From Streptomyces sp. Act143 (GTDB lineage Bacteria; Actinomycetota; Actinomycetes; Streptomycetales; Streptomycetaceae): a DNA stretch of 64,000 nucleotides. Positions 26,601 through 34,506 of the stretch are shown here, piece by piece (the first letter of the stretch is position 1; the number at the start of each line of letters is the position of its first letter). The notes beneath the pieces were generated by a model, which was not told the origin of the DNA, did not search any database, and was given only the letters and a program-made list of their open reading frames with translations. The translations under genes and the position numbers were made by a program. The stretch covers positions 1,250,071-1,314,070 of the forward strand of contig NZ_QFRX01000001.1 in NCBI RefSeq assembly GCF_003143935.1, in the 5' to 3' direction.

Positions 26601-29600
26601 GCGCCACGGCGAACTGCCCCGCTCGCTCCACGCGGAGCAGCCGTCGCCGCACGTGGACTGGTCCCAGGGGGCGGTACGCCTCCTCGACCGCCCGCGCCCG
26701 TGGCCGGACCGCGACCGGCCGCGCCGGGCGGCCGTGTCGTCCTTCGGCATCGGCGGCACCAACGCCCATCTGATCATCGAGGAGCCGCCGTCGGAGACCG
26801 GGCCCGGCGCACCGCAGGGCACCCGTCCGCCGCTCACGCCCTGGCTGGTCACCGGCGCCGACGAGGCCGGACTGCGGGCCCACGCCGGGAAGTTGGCGGA
26901 GGCACTGGCGGACGTCACGGACGAGGCCGCGCCGGACGTGGCGTACTCGCTGGCCACCACCAGGACCCCGCTCCCCCACCGCGCGGCCGTGCCGGCCGGC
27001 AGCGCCTACGAACTCCTGGCGGGGCTGCGCCGGTTGGCCGCCGGGGCGGAGGATCCCGCACTGTTCAGGGGTACCGTGCGCGGCATCCCCAGGTCGGCGC
27101 TGCTCCTGGCCGGCCAGGGCGCGCAACGCGCCGGGATGGGCCGCGAACTCGCCGTCGCCTTTCCGGTGTTCGACACCGCGTTCACCGAAGTGTGCGAGCT
27201 GTTCGGCCCGTTGCTGGACCGTCCGCTGCGGGAGGTGGCCGACGATCCCGACGGCCGCCTGCTGGACCGTACGGACTACGCGCAGCCCGCGCTGTTCGCC
27301 TTCGAGGTCGCCCTGCACCGGCTGCTCGCCGAGTGGGGTGTGCGGCCGGACTATCTGGTCGGCCACTCGATCGGCGAGCTGGCCGCCGCGCACCTCGCGG
27401 GCGTCTTCTCGCTCCCCGACGCGGTCCGGCTGGTGGCCGCCCGGGGCCGGCTGATGGCGGCCCTGCCCGCGGGCGGTGCGATGGTCGCGGTGCGGGCCTC
27501 GGAGGCGGAGGTCGCGCGCCGGCTCGCCGAGCTGCCCGGCCGGGTGGCGATCGCGGCCGTCAACGGGCCGGCGTCGGTCGTGGTCTCCGGCGACGAGGAC
27601 GCGGTGACCGCGCTGGCCGCGGCGTTCGGCGGCCGGAGCACCCGGCTGCGGGTGAGCCACGCCTTCCACTCGCCGCTGCTCGACCCCGTGCTGGCCGAGT
27701 TCCGCGCGGTCGCCGAGACCGTGACCTACCGGCGGCCGTCCGTGCCGGTGGTCTCCACGGTGACCGGCCGCCCCGAGCCGGACGCCCTCGCCACCGCCGA
27801 CCACTGGGTGCGGCAGGCGCGCGAGACCGTCCGGTTCGCCGCCGCGGTGAACTGGCTGGCGGCAGCGGGGGTGACAGCCTTCGTCGTCGCCGGGCCCACC
27901 GCCGCGCTCGGTGTGGCGGCCGAGGAATGCCTCGCGCCGGACACGGGCTCGGTGTTCACGTCGTGCTCCGATGCGCGTGGGACGCTCGCGGCGCTGGCCG
28001 CGCTGCATGTGCACGGGGTGCCCGTCGACTGGCGGTCGGTGTACGCGGGCAGCGGCGCCCGTCGGCGCACGTTGCCGACCTACCCCTTCCAACGGCAGCG
28101 CTACTGGCTGCACGCGGTACGGCACCCGGTCGCCACCGGGCACCCCCTGCTGGGCGCGCCCCAGCCGGACGCGGACGGCCCCGGCGTACGGCACAGCGGG
28201 ACGCTGTCCGCGGTACGGCAGGCCTGGCTCGCCGACCATGTGATCGGCGGCCAAGTGCTGTTGCCCGCGGCGGCCTTCGCCGAGCTGGCCTGCCACGCGG
28301 CCGGGGTGTCCGGTCCGGTCCGGCTGGCCGACCTGGCCTTCCGGGAGCCGCTGGTGCTGCCCGCGGCGGAGGCGGTGCACGTGCAGGTCGTCACCGGCGG
28401 GCCGGACGAGGCGGGTAACCGGGCGGTCGCCGTCTATGCGCGGACGGGCGAGACGTGGACGCGGCACGCCACGGCGACGATCGCCCCGGTCGGCGCGGCT
28501 CCCGTCGTACCGCCGAGGGTCTGGCCGCCCGCCGGAGCCGAGCGGCTCCCGGTCGACTACGACCGCCTCGCCGCGCACGGCCACGCCTACGGACCGGCCT
28601 TCCGCGCGGTGACCGCGCTGTGGCGCCGGGGGACCTCCCTGTACGCCGAACTGGCCCTGCCGCCGCGGGAAGCGGCGACCGCCGGCTCCTACGTCCTGCA
28701 CCCCGCGCTGCTCGACGCGGCCCTGCACGCGGCGCTCCTGGCCGAGGGCCCCGGCGCGGCGCGGGTCCCGCTCACCTGCGCCGGGCTCACCGTCCACGCG
28801 ACCGGCGCGACCGCCGCACGGGCCCATCTGGAACGGCTCGGCCCGGACGAGTTCCGGGTCACCCTCACCGACCCGGCCGGAGCGCCCGTCGCCGCGGTCG
28901 AGTCACTGGTCACGCGGGCACTTCCCCCTCAACGCGCGCACGGGCGTGCCGAGTTGTACCGGCCGGCATGGCGTCCCGGGGCGCCGGGCGGCACGGCCGA
29001 CACGCGTCATGAACAATTCGACCTGACGGGCCCGGCCATGGGCACGGACCTGCCCGAGCGCGTGCGGAGCCTGCTGGGCGCCACGCTCGCGCGCATCCAG
29101 GACTGGGTCGCCGACGCCCGCCCGGGGCGGCTGCTGATCCTCACCGACAACGCCACCGGGGACGACCCCGACCCGGCCGGGGCGGCGGTGGCCGGACTCG
29201 TACGCAGCGCCCAGTCCGAGCACCCCGGCCGGATCGTGCTCGTCGACCGGCGCGGGGGCCCGGCGTCCGCGGCGGACCTGGAGACGGCGCTGCGCACCGG
29301 CGAACCACAGGTCGCCCTGCACGACGGCACCGTACTGGTCCCGCGGCTGACCACACCGAAGCCTGCCACCGACCCCGGGACACCGGTGCTCGATCCTGAG
29401 GGCACCGTGCTGGCGCCGCGGACGGCCACGCCGAGGTCTCCCGCCGAGCCCGGGACGCCGGTGCTCGATCCCGACGGCACCACACTGGCGCCGCGACCGA
29501 TCACACCGAAGCCTCCCACCGACCCCGGGACACCGGTGCTCGATCCTGAGGGCACCGTGCTGGTCACCGGCGGTACCGGGGCGCTCGGGGCGAGCCTCGC

Positions 29601-31485
29601 CCGGTACCTGGTCGGGCGGCGCGGGGTGCGTCATCTCGTGTTGGCCGGGCGCAGCGGTCGTACGCCGGCGTGGGTCGGCGAACTGGACGCGGCGGTACGG
29701 GTGGTGGCGTGCGACGTGCGCGACCGGGCGGCCGTCGACGCGCTGGTCGCGTCCTGCCGCGCGCCGCTGACCGCGGTGTTCCATCTGGCCGGTGTGGTGG
29801 ACGACGGCGTCGTGGACGGCCTGACGCCGGAGCGGCTGGCGGATGTGCTGGCGCCGAAGGCGGACGCGGCCTGGCATCTGCACGAGGCCACCAAGGACCT
29901 CGGGCTGTCCGCCTTCGTGCTCTACTCCTCCGCCGCGGGTGTGCTGGGCCGCCCCGGACAGGCCAACTACGCGGCGGCCAACGGTTTTCTCGACGCGCTG
30001 GCCCGCCACCGCACCGCACGGGGCCTGCCCGCCCAGTCCCTGGCCTGGGGGCCGTGGGCCACGGCCGACGACGATGGCATGGCGGCCCGGGTCGCTCCGC
30101 ACCGGCTCACCGACGGCGGTGTCCGCACGGTCGGCGAGGAGGAGGGCGTCGACCTGCTCGATCGTGCGCTGCGCACCCCGGAGCCGGTGCTCGTGCCGAT
30201 CGCGCTGGACCTGACGGCACTCGGCGCCGCGACCGCCCCGCCGGTCCTCACGGATCTGCTGCCGCGGCGTCCGGCCACCACTCAGGCCACCGCCCCTGAC
30301 GGCACCCCCGCCGCACAGGCGCCCGGCGCCTGGCGTGAGCGTCTGGCGGCCGTGCCGACGGACGAACGCCAGGCGGTGCTGGCCGAGTTGCTGCGTGCCG
30401 AGATGGCCCTGGTCCTGGGCTTTCCGGACGCGGCGGCCCTCCCCGCCGAACGGGCCGTCACCGAGCTCGGCTTCGACTCGCTGACGGCGGTGCAGTTCCG
30501 CAACCGGCTCAGCGCGTTCACGCGGGTACGGCTGGCGGCGTCGGTCGTGTTCGACCATCCGACGCTGCCCGAGCTGGCCGCGCACGTGTACGAGGCCCTG
30601 CGCCAGGTGCTGCCGGACACCGAGGCCGATGCCGAGGACCCGGCCCCGACTCCGGCGGACGAGGCGTCGCCCTACCGCTTCGGGCTCCTCTACCACCAAG
30701 TCCTGCGCGAACGAGGCCCGTTGGAGGCCATGGGCCTGCGCTACCTCGCCTCCCACGCCCTGCCCTCCTTCTCCGTCCCGGACGGGCCCCGGCACGCCGT
30801 GGCTCCGGTCCGGCTGGCCCGGGGCACGGGCCCGACCCTGCTGTACATCCCGGACTACCTCACGCCGTACCACCGCGTTCCCACCGGTCTGGCGAAGCAG
30901 TTCGACGGCGAGCGCGACCTTTTCCTGCTGGAGCATCCCGGGTTCGGCGTCCGGCGTGCCGTTCCGGACGGCCCGGCGGCGCTCGTGCGCACGCATGTCG
31001 ACACGGTGCGGTCCCTGTCGGTGAACGGTCCGGTGGTCCTGGTCGGCCACTGCGCGGGCGGCGTGATCGCGCACGCCGTGGCGCGGGAGCTGGCGCTGGC
31101 CGGTGCGCCACCGGTGGGGCTGGTCCTGCTCGACGCGCACACGGGTGTGCTGCGCCGGGACGACGCGCGGGCGCTGGCACTGATGGCCGCCGGGGCAGAA
31201 CTGCCGGACGACGTCGTCGCCGAGTTCGACGACTCCCTGCTGATCGCGGGCGGCGGTTACGCGCGCGTGCTGGAGAACTGGGAGCCCGAGCCGTCACCGG
31301 TCCCGACCCTGCTGGTGCGGGGCCGGCCGACCGCGCAGATGCTGCGTGTCGACCCCGCCGCCGACTGGCGGCCGCGCTGGCCGCTCCCGCACGAGGCCGT
31401 CGACGTCCCCGGCGACCACTACACCCTCGTCCACCACGACGCCGACACCACGGCCGCGGCGATGCGCACCTGGCTGACGTCCTGA
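23677..31485 (+). CDS. Single-module type I polyketide synthase: AL-ACP-KS-AT-DH-KR-ACP-TE
   Basis: 2,602 residues; ATG with AGGAGG 6 bases upstream. Domains: acyl/aryl-AMP ligase (about 10-505; YTSGTSGTP at 169, GYGSTET at 306, YRTGD at 384, K493), ACP1 (S556 in GLTSMDA), KS (about 613-1040; C783, H918, H958, all present), AT (S1231 in GHSIGE; HAFH at 1328-1331, the malonyl-CoA signature), DH (H1521 in HVIGGQVLLP, D1680), KR (NADPH loop from 1963; Y2098; VDD motif of B-type KRs), ACP2 (S2268 in GFDSLTA) and TE (C2459-D2486-H2581). There is no ER. The enzyme would load a carboxylic acid, extend it with malonate, reduce and dehydrate, and release it; whether it iterates is unknown. The TE nucleophile is cysteine (GHCAGG). 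A 3 x 25-residue repeat lies before the KR Rossmann fold. It is followed by a halogenase and an exporter. Confidence 0.93.
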   Translation: MGLPDAIRVRPVPELLAQNALRYGGKSAFADDRREVSWAELDRRTARLATGLGVERGTRVAFFLANGVELVEGLLATVRAAAVGVPLPPRATHTELAQLLADCDPAVVVTDQRRLPRIAGMVVGRPVRLVVVGEGPVPDGAEHFEDLAEGAAPAPRDDLDLDEPAWLLYTSGTSGTPTAAVSSQRSALWSSFACYLPRLGLTATDRVLWPLPLAHTYAHSLCVLGTTAAGAGARLTSASAPAQLARLVAEFEPTVLGGVPLTFRQLLDTGLGAVPSLRVCVTAGAPSDPELREQVERRFGAPLLDGYGSTETCGKIAMEALDGPRVPGSSGTPVPGMAVRLVDPDSGLDVVGREGEIWVRGPGVMLGYHNRPETDADTVRDGWYRTGDLGRFGAGGCLTVTGRLNDRIVRGGENVDPAEVERVLRALPGVRDAAVVARAHPLLGEVPVAFVVPAEPSLDPAGLLRGCAAVLSAHKVPEEVLFTPAVPRTAAGKPRRAVLRETLAERPPAPDLAGLAGLTAGERRALLTELVCREAEAIRGTAADPGTAFADLGLTSMDAMTLWHRLSLRTGLRLPATLVWDHPNPAAVAAHLDTRMSGEAPERTAPPRGPQAEPVAIVAVGCRYPGGVSSPEDLWRLVSDGVDATGDFPADRGWDLDALHHPDPDRLGTTYTRRGGFLDGVADFDPLFFGISPREALAMDPQHRLLLEVAWETLERAGIPAPALRGSATGVFVGLMHAGYGTGLSPHELESHIGIGSAGSVASGRISYVLGLRGPTMTVDTACSSSLVAMDLAAKALRAGECTLALAGGVTVLSSPQPFIAFSRQRGLAADGRCRSFAAGAEGTAWGEGAGLVLLEKLSDARRNGHPVLAVLRGSAVNSDGASNGLTAPSGEAQRELIRRALADAGLGPADVDVVEGHGTGTALGDPIEAGALLATYGQGRDPSDPVWLGSVKSNLGHPQAAAGVAGVIKMIEAMRHGELPRSLHAEQPSPHVDWSQGAVRLLDRPRPWPDRDRPRRAAVSSFGIGGTNAHLIIEEPPSETGPGAPQGTRPPLTPWLVTGADEAGLRAHAGKLAEALADVTDEAAPDVAYSLATTRTPLPHRAAVPAGSAYELLAGLRRLAAGAEDPALFRGTVRGIPRSALLLAGQGAQRAGMGRELAVAFPVFDTAFTEVCELFGPLLDRPLREVADDPDGRLLDRTDYAQPALFAFEVALHRLLAEWGVRPDYLVGHSIGELAAAHLAGVFSLPDAVRLVAARGRLMAALPAGGAMVAVRASEAEVARRLAELPGRVAIAAVNGPASVVVSGDEDAVTALAAAFGGRSTRLRVSHAFHSPLLDPVLAEFRAVAETVTYRRPSVPVVSTVTGRPEPDALATADHWVRQARETVRFAAAVNWLAAAGVTAFVVAGPTAALGVAAEECLAPDTGSVFTSCSDARGTLAALAALHVHGVPVDWRSVYAGSGARRRTLPTYPFQRQRYWLHAVRHPVATGHPLLGAPQPDADGPGVRHSGTLSAVRQAWLADHVIGGQVLLPAAAFAELACHAAGVSGPVRLADLAFREPLVLPAAEAVHVQVVTGGPDEAGNRAVAVYARTGETWTRHATATIAPVGAAPVVPPRVWPPAGAERLPVDYDRLAAHGHAYGPAFRAVTALWRRGTSLYAELALPPREAATAGSYVLHPALLDAALHAALLAEGPGAARVPLTCAGLTVHATGATAARAHLERLGPDEFRVTLTDPAGAPVAAVESLVTRALPPQRAHGRAELYRPAWRPGAPGGTADTRHEQFDLTGPAMGTDLPERVRSLLGATLARIQDWVADARPGRLLILTDNATGDDPDPAGAAVAGLVRSAQSEHPGRIVLVDRRGGPASAADLETALRTGEPQVALHDGTVLVPRLTTPKPATDPGTPVLDPEGTVLAPRTATPRSPAEPGTPVLDPDGTTLAPRPITPKPPTDPGTPVLDPEGTVLVTGGTGALGASLARYLVGRRGVRHLVLAGRSGRTPAWVGELDAAVRVVACDVRDRAAVDALVASCRAPLTAVFHLAGVVDDGVVDGLTPERLADVLAPKADAAWHLHEATKDLGLSAFVLYSSAAGVLGRPGQANYAAANGFLDALARHRTARGLPAQSLAWGPWATADDDGMAARVAPHRLTDGGVRTVGEEEGVDLLDRALRTPEPVLVPIALDLTALGAATAPPVLTDLLPRRPATTQATAPDGTPAAQAPGAWRERLAAVPTDERQAVLAELLRAEMALVLGFPDAAALPAERAVTELGFDSLTAVQFRNRLSAFTRVRLAASVVFDHPTLPELAAHVYEALRQVLPDTEADAEDPAPTPADEASPYRFGLLYHQVLRERGPLEAMGLRYLASHALPSFSVPDGPRHAVAPVRLARGTGPTLLYIPDYLTPYHRVPTGLAKQFDGERDLFLLEHPGFGVRRAVPDGPAALVRTHVDTVRSLSVNGPVVLVGHCAGGVIAHAVARELALAGAPPVGLVLLDAHTGVLRRDDARALALMAAGAELPDDVVAEFDDSLLIAGGGYARVLENWEPEPSPVPTLLVRGRPTAQMLRVDPAADWRPRWPLPHEAVDVPGDHYTLVHHDADTTAAAMRTWLTS
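29332..29556 (+). repeat. 75-bp tandem repeat (3 x 25 residues) in the PKS before the KR catalytic fold
   Basis: Residues 1886-1960 consist of three copies of a unit with consensus V/T-L-x-P-R-x-x-T-P-K-x-x-x-D-P-G-T-P-V-L-D-P-E/D-G-T. The natural strand pattern (LDPEGTVLVTGGTG) occurs once in other KRs, so two extra in-frame copies have been inserted. Units differ by several substitutions, so they are not an obvious recent sequencing artefact. Confidence 0.9.
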
Positions 31486-31522
31486 CCCGCCATAACAGGC
31501 CCCGCACCACGGGAGTTGACGC

Positions 31523-32980
31523 ATGACCCAGGAGTACGACCTGATCGTCATCGGCGGCGGACCGGCCGGCTCTACGGCCGCGACCGCCGTGGCCCGGCGC
31601 GGACACCGGGTCCTGCTGCTGGAACGCGAGACCTTCCCGCGCTACCAGATCGGCGAGTCGCTGCTGCCCGCGACGGTCCACGGCCTGTGCCGCATCCTCG
31701 GCGTCGCCGACGAGGTCCAGCGGGCCGGCTTCACCCTCAAGCGCGGCGGCACGCTGCGCTGGGGCCGTGACCCGGAGCCGTGGCAGTTCTCCTTCGCCAT
31801 GACCCCGCGGGTGCCCGAGCCGACCGCGACGGCCTTCCAGGTGGAGCGCTCGCGCTTCGACGAGATCCTGCTGCGGGGGGCCCGGCGGGCCGGCGCCGAG
31901 GTCCGCGAGGGCAGCACGGTACGGCGCGTCGTCGCCGACGACGAGCGGGTGCGCGGCGTCGAGTTCACCGACGCCGACGGCAACTCCCGTACGGTGCACG
32001 CCCGGTACGTCATCGACGCGTCAGGCAGCACCAGCCGCGTGCACGCCGAGGTCGGCGGTGGCCGGGTGTACTCCGACTTCTTCCGCAACCTGGCCGTGTT
32101 CGGCTATGTCGCGGGCGGGGCGCGGCTGCCCGAGCCGAACACCGGCAACATCTTCTGCGCCGCGTTCGACGCGGGCTGGCTGTGGTACATCCCGCTGCGC
32201 GACGACCTGACGAGCGTCGGCGCGGTGATCTCACCCGAGCACACGGCGGCCGTGCAGCGGGACGCGCGGGGCACCTGGCGGGACATGATCGACGCGTGCC
32301 CGGAGGTGAGCCGCCTGGTCGCGGGGGTCCCCGAGGCGACCGAGGCGCCGTACGACCAGGTGCGGGTGCGCAGGGACTGGTCGTACTGGAAGCAGTCCTT
32401 CTGGAGGCCGGGCATGGCGCTGGTCGGCGACGCCGCCTGCTTCGTGGACCCGGTGCTGTCCTCCGGTGTCCATCTGGCCACGTACGGGGCCCTGTTGGCG
32501 GCCCGCTCGGTGAACGCGGCGCTGGACGGCAGCGTGCCGGAAGCACGGGGCTTCGCCGCGTTCGAGGAGCGCTACCGGCGCGAGTACCGCGTGTTCTACG
32601 AATTCCTCATCGCCTTCTACGACATGGAGCGCAACGAGGACTCCTACTTCTGGTCGGCGAAGAAGATCACCGAGGTGGATCTCGGCGAGGCGGCCGCGTT
32701 CGCCGAGCTGGCGGGCGGGCTGGTCTCCCGCGACTCCGTGATGGTCCGCACCGACTGGCACACGGCGGCGGCCCAACTGGACGGCGCCGTGGGCCGGTTG
32801 GCGGCCTCCGACGGCCGAGTCAACCCCCTCCTCGCCGCCCCGGTCGTCGGCGAGACCTTCCGGACCGGCAACGACCTCCAGGAGCAGGCCCTTTACGGCG
32901 GCCCGCTCGACGGCCCCGGCCCGGCCGCGCCCGGCGGGCTCACGGTCACTCCGGACGGCCTGTCCTGGGCGAAGGGATAG
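31523..32980 (+). CDS. Flavin-dependent halogenase (FAD-dependent, WxWxIP family)
   Basis: 485 residues; ATG with GGGAG 9 bases upstream, 37 bases after the PKS. FAD-binding GGGPAG (11-16) opens the protein, followed by GESLLPAT and the catalytic lysine candidate K73 in FTLKRGGTLRWG. The halogenase hallmarks WLWYIP (W219-P224) and F307-V-D-P-V-L-S-S-G315 are present. These mark the phenol/pyrrole-type halogenases (such as CndH and PltA) that use FADH2, O2 and chloride or bromide to make hypohalous acid; a flavin reductase must be supplied in trans. The substrate is probably the PKS product or a carrier-bound aryl intermediate. Length is normal for this group, with a C-terminal helical region containing YFWSAKKITEVDL. 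Confidence 0.9.
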   Translation: MTQEYDLIVIGGGPAGSTAATAVARRGHRVLLLERETFPRYQIGESLLPATVHGLCRILGVADEVQRAGFTLKRGGTLRWGRDPEPWQFSFAMTPRVPEPTATAFQVERSRFDEILLRGARRAGAEVREGSTVRRVVADDERVRGVEFTDADGNSRTVHARYVIDASGSTSRVHAEVGGGRVYSDFFRNLAVFGYVAGGARLPEPNTGNIFCAAFDAGWLWYIPLRDDLTSVGAVISPEHTAAVQRDARGTWRDMIDACPEVSRLVAGVPEATEAPYDQVRVRRDWSYWKQSFWRPGMALVGDAACFVDPVLSSGVHLATYGALLAARSVNAALDGSVPEARGFAAFEERYRREYRVFYEFLIAFYDMERNEDSYFWSAKKITEVDLGEAAAFAELAGGLVSRDSVMVRTDWHTAAAQLDGAVGRLAASDGRVNPLLAAPVVGETFRTGNDLQEQALYGGPLDGPGPAAPGGLTVTPDGLSWAKG

Positions 32981-33055
32981 CGGCGACGCCCTGTTGACCT
33001 TGCCCGAAGGGGAACCCGCAGCATCGGCGTACCGATGCCTGCGGGAGGGACGAGG

Positions 33056-34264
33056 GTGCGCGCGCTGTTGATCGACGTACGGCCGTTGCGACGGTCCGGG
33101 TTCCGGCGGTTGTGGGCGAGCGGCATGGTGACCACGCTGGGCGCCCAACTGACGGCGCTCGCCGTGCCGATGCAGCTCTACGACCTCACCGGTTCCTCGG
33201 CGTACGTGGGGCTCGCCGGGTTCGTCGGGTTCGCTCCGATGGCGCTCGCGGCACTGTGGGGCGGCAGGCTGGCGGACGTACGGGACCGGCGGCGGGTGCT
33301 GCTGGCGACCACGGCCGGAATCGCCGTGACGTCGTCGCTGCTGTGGGCGCAGGCGTGGGCACGGCTGGAGTCGGCGGGCGTGCTGCTGGCGCTGGTCGGG
33401 GTGCAGCAGGCCCTGTTCGGCGCCCATGCGGCGGTGAGCGGGGCGGTCGTACCCCGGCTGGTACCGCGGGAGTTGCTGCCCGCCGCGAACACGTTGCAGT
33501 CGCTGGTGTCCTGGTCGGCCGGGATCGCCGGACCACTGCTGGCCGGGGGCCTGCTGCCGGTGGTCGGGGCCGGCTCGCTGTATCTGGCGGACGCGGCGAC
33601 GCTCGGCGTCACGCTGTGGGCGGTGTGGCGACTGCCGCCCCTTCCGCCCACCGCCGAACCGGGCACGAGGTGCAGGCAGTTCACGGCGGGTTTCCGGCTG
33701 CTCGCCACCCGGCGGGTGCTGCTGGTGGTCTATCTCGCCGACTTCGCGGCCCTGTTCCTGGGCATGCCCGCCGCGCTGTTCCCGCAACTGGCGAGGGAGA
33801 CGTACCCGGGGGCGAACGTCGGGGTGCTGTACGCGGCGATCTCCGCCGGAGGTGTGCTCGCGGCGCTGTTCTCCGGCGGTTTCACCCGCGCGTCCCGTCA
33901 CGGGGTCGCGGTCGCCGGGTCGGTGTGCGTGTGGGGGCTGGCGCTGGCCGCGTTCGGGCTGGCCGACTCGCTCACCGTGGCGGTGGGCTGGCTGGTGCTG
34001 GCGGGCGGCGCCCTGCTGACACTGGGTGTGTTCCGCAAGTCGGTGCTGCAGTCTGCGGTGCCGGACGGGATGCGGGGCCGCCTCCAGGGCATCGACACCG
34101 TGATCGCCGCGGGAGGTCCACGGCTGGGCGACCTCGCGCACGGCGTGGCCGGCGCCTCCGTCGGGGCGACCTGGGCCGTCACCGGCGGCGGGCTGCTGAC
34201 GGTGACGGCCGGGCTGGCGCTGCTGCTGTCGTTCCCCGACTTCAGACGGCACCGGGCCGCGTGA
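33056..34264 (+). CDS. MFS transporter, EntS/MFS_3-like exporter
   Basis: 402 residues if the GTG at 33056 is used, which has GGGAGGG about 9 bases upstream; an ATG at 33035 would add 7 residues. About 12 membrane helices, with LWASGMVTTLGAQLTALAVP, the loop motif GGRLADVRDRRRVLLATT (MFS motif A) and SVLQSAVPDGMRGRLQGI resembling the EntS-type siderophore/drug exporter group. It follows the halogenase by 75 bases on the same strand, so it may export the polyketide or provide self-protection. A TTGACC -35-like hexamer at 32994 suggests it may also have its own promoter. Confidence 0.88.
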   Translation: MRALLIDVRPLRRSGFRRLWASGMVTTLGAQLTALAVPMQLYDLTGSSAYVGLAGFVGFAPMALAALWGGRLADVRDRRRVLLATTAGIAVTSSLLWAQAWARLESAGVLLALVGVQQALFGAHAAVSGAVVPRLVPRELLPAANTLQSLVSWSAGIAGPLLAGGLLPVVGAGSLYLADAATLGVTLWAVWRLPPLPPTAEPGTRCRQFTAGFRLLATRRVLLVVYLADFAALFLGMPAALFPQLARETYPGANVGVLYAAISAGGVLAALFSGGFTRASRHGVAVAGSVCVWGLALAAFGLADSLTVAVGWLVLAGGALLTLGVFRKSVLQSAVPDGMRGRLQGIDTVIAAGGPRLGDLAHGVAGASVGATWAVTGGGLLTVTAGLALLLSFPDFRRHRAA

Positions 34265-34304
34265 CGGCCGACCGCCGTTCCGGCGGAGGCGGCGTGTCGT
34301 AGGT

Positions 34305-34334
34305 GCAGCCCTGAGCAGCCCTGAGCAGCCCTGT
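34305..34334 (+). repeat. 10-bp tandem repeat, three copies
   Basis: GCAGCCCTGA repeated at 34305, 34315 and 34325 (last base T). Non-coding, in the gap after the MFS gene, with repeated TGA triplets. Confidence 0.85.
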
Positions 34335-34400
34335 ACAAACGCACATGCCATGCTCTGAGCGCCAAGGTTCCGCTCATGCGATGACACGGAAGACTTTCAC

Positions 34401-34474
34401 CTCGCATCTGCGGCATCATTGTCGGCGCGGCCGAGGTCGAGAGGCCGCGATCGGCCCCTCAGGGCTGATGCGAG
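34401..34474 (+). promoter_or_regulatory. Structured leader/inverted repeats upstream of modA
   Basis: CTCGCATC (34401-34408) and its reverse complement GATGCGAG (34467-34474) enclose a shorter stem CGCGGCC/GGCCGCG around a 10-base loop. The whole lies directly before the modA ribosome site. It could fold as a leader RNA or serve as a molybdate regulator site; no ModE gene is in the window. Confidence 0.4.
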
Positions 34475-34506
34475 CGTGCCCGTGAGGACCAGAGGGAGTT
34501 GGACCC

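Noticed and set aside
28903..31140. Long antisense ORF (745 codons) opposite the PKS, and a second (25750-28827, 1,025 codons)
   Set aside because: High GC3 in the PKS keeps the antisense frames open; composition is Arg/Gly/His-rich with no domains. Same explanation for the long antisense frames over 3331-5250, 12753-14015 and 55257-57644.
23677..31485. 6-methylsalicylic acid-type iterative PKS
   Set aside because: Those synthases lack an N-terminal acyl ligase and ACP and a TE domain. Iteration itself is not excluded.
34401..34474. Calling the modA leader a Moco riboswitch
   Set aside because: Arms fit a leader, but the conserved Moco-element core could not be recognised by eye. Left as a generic inverted repeat.
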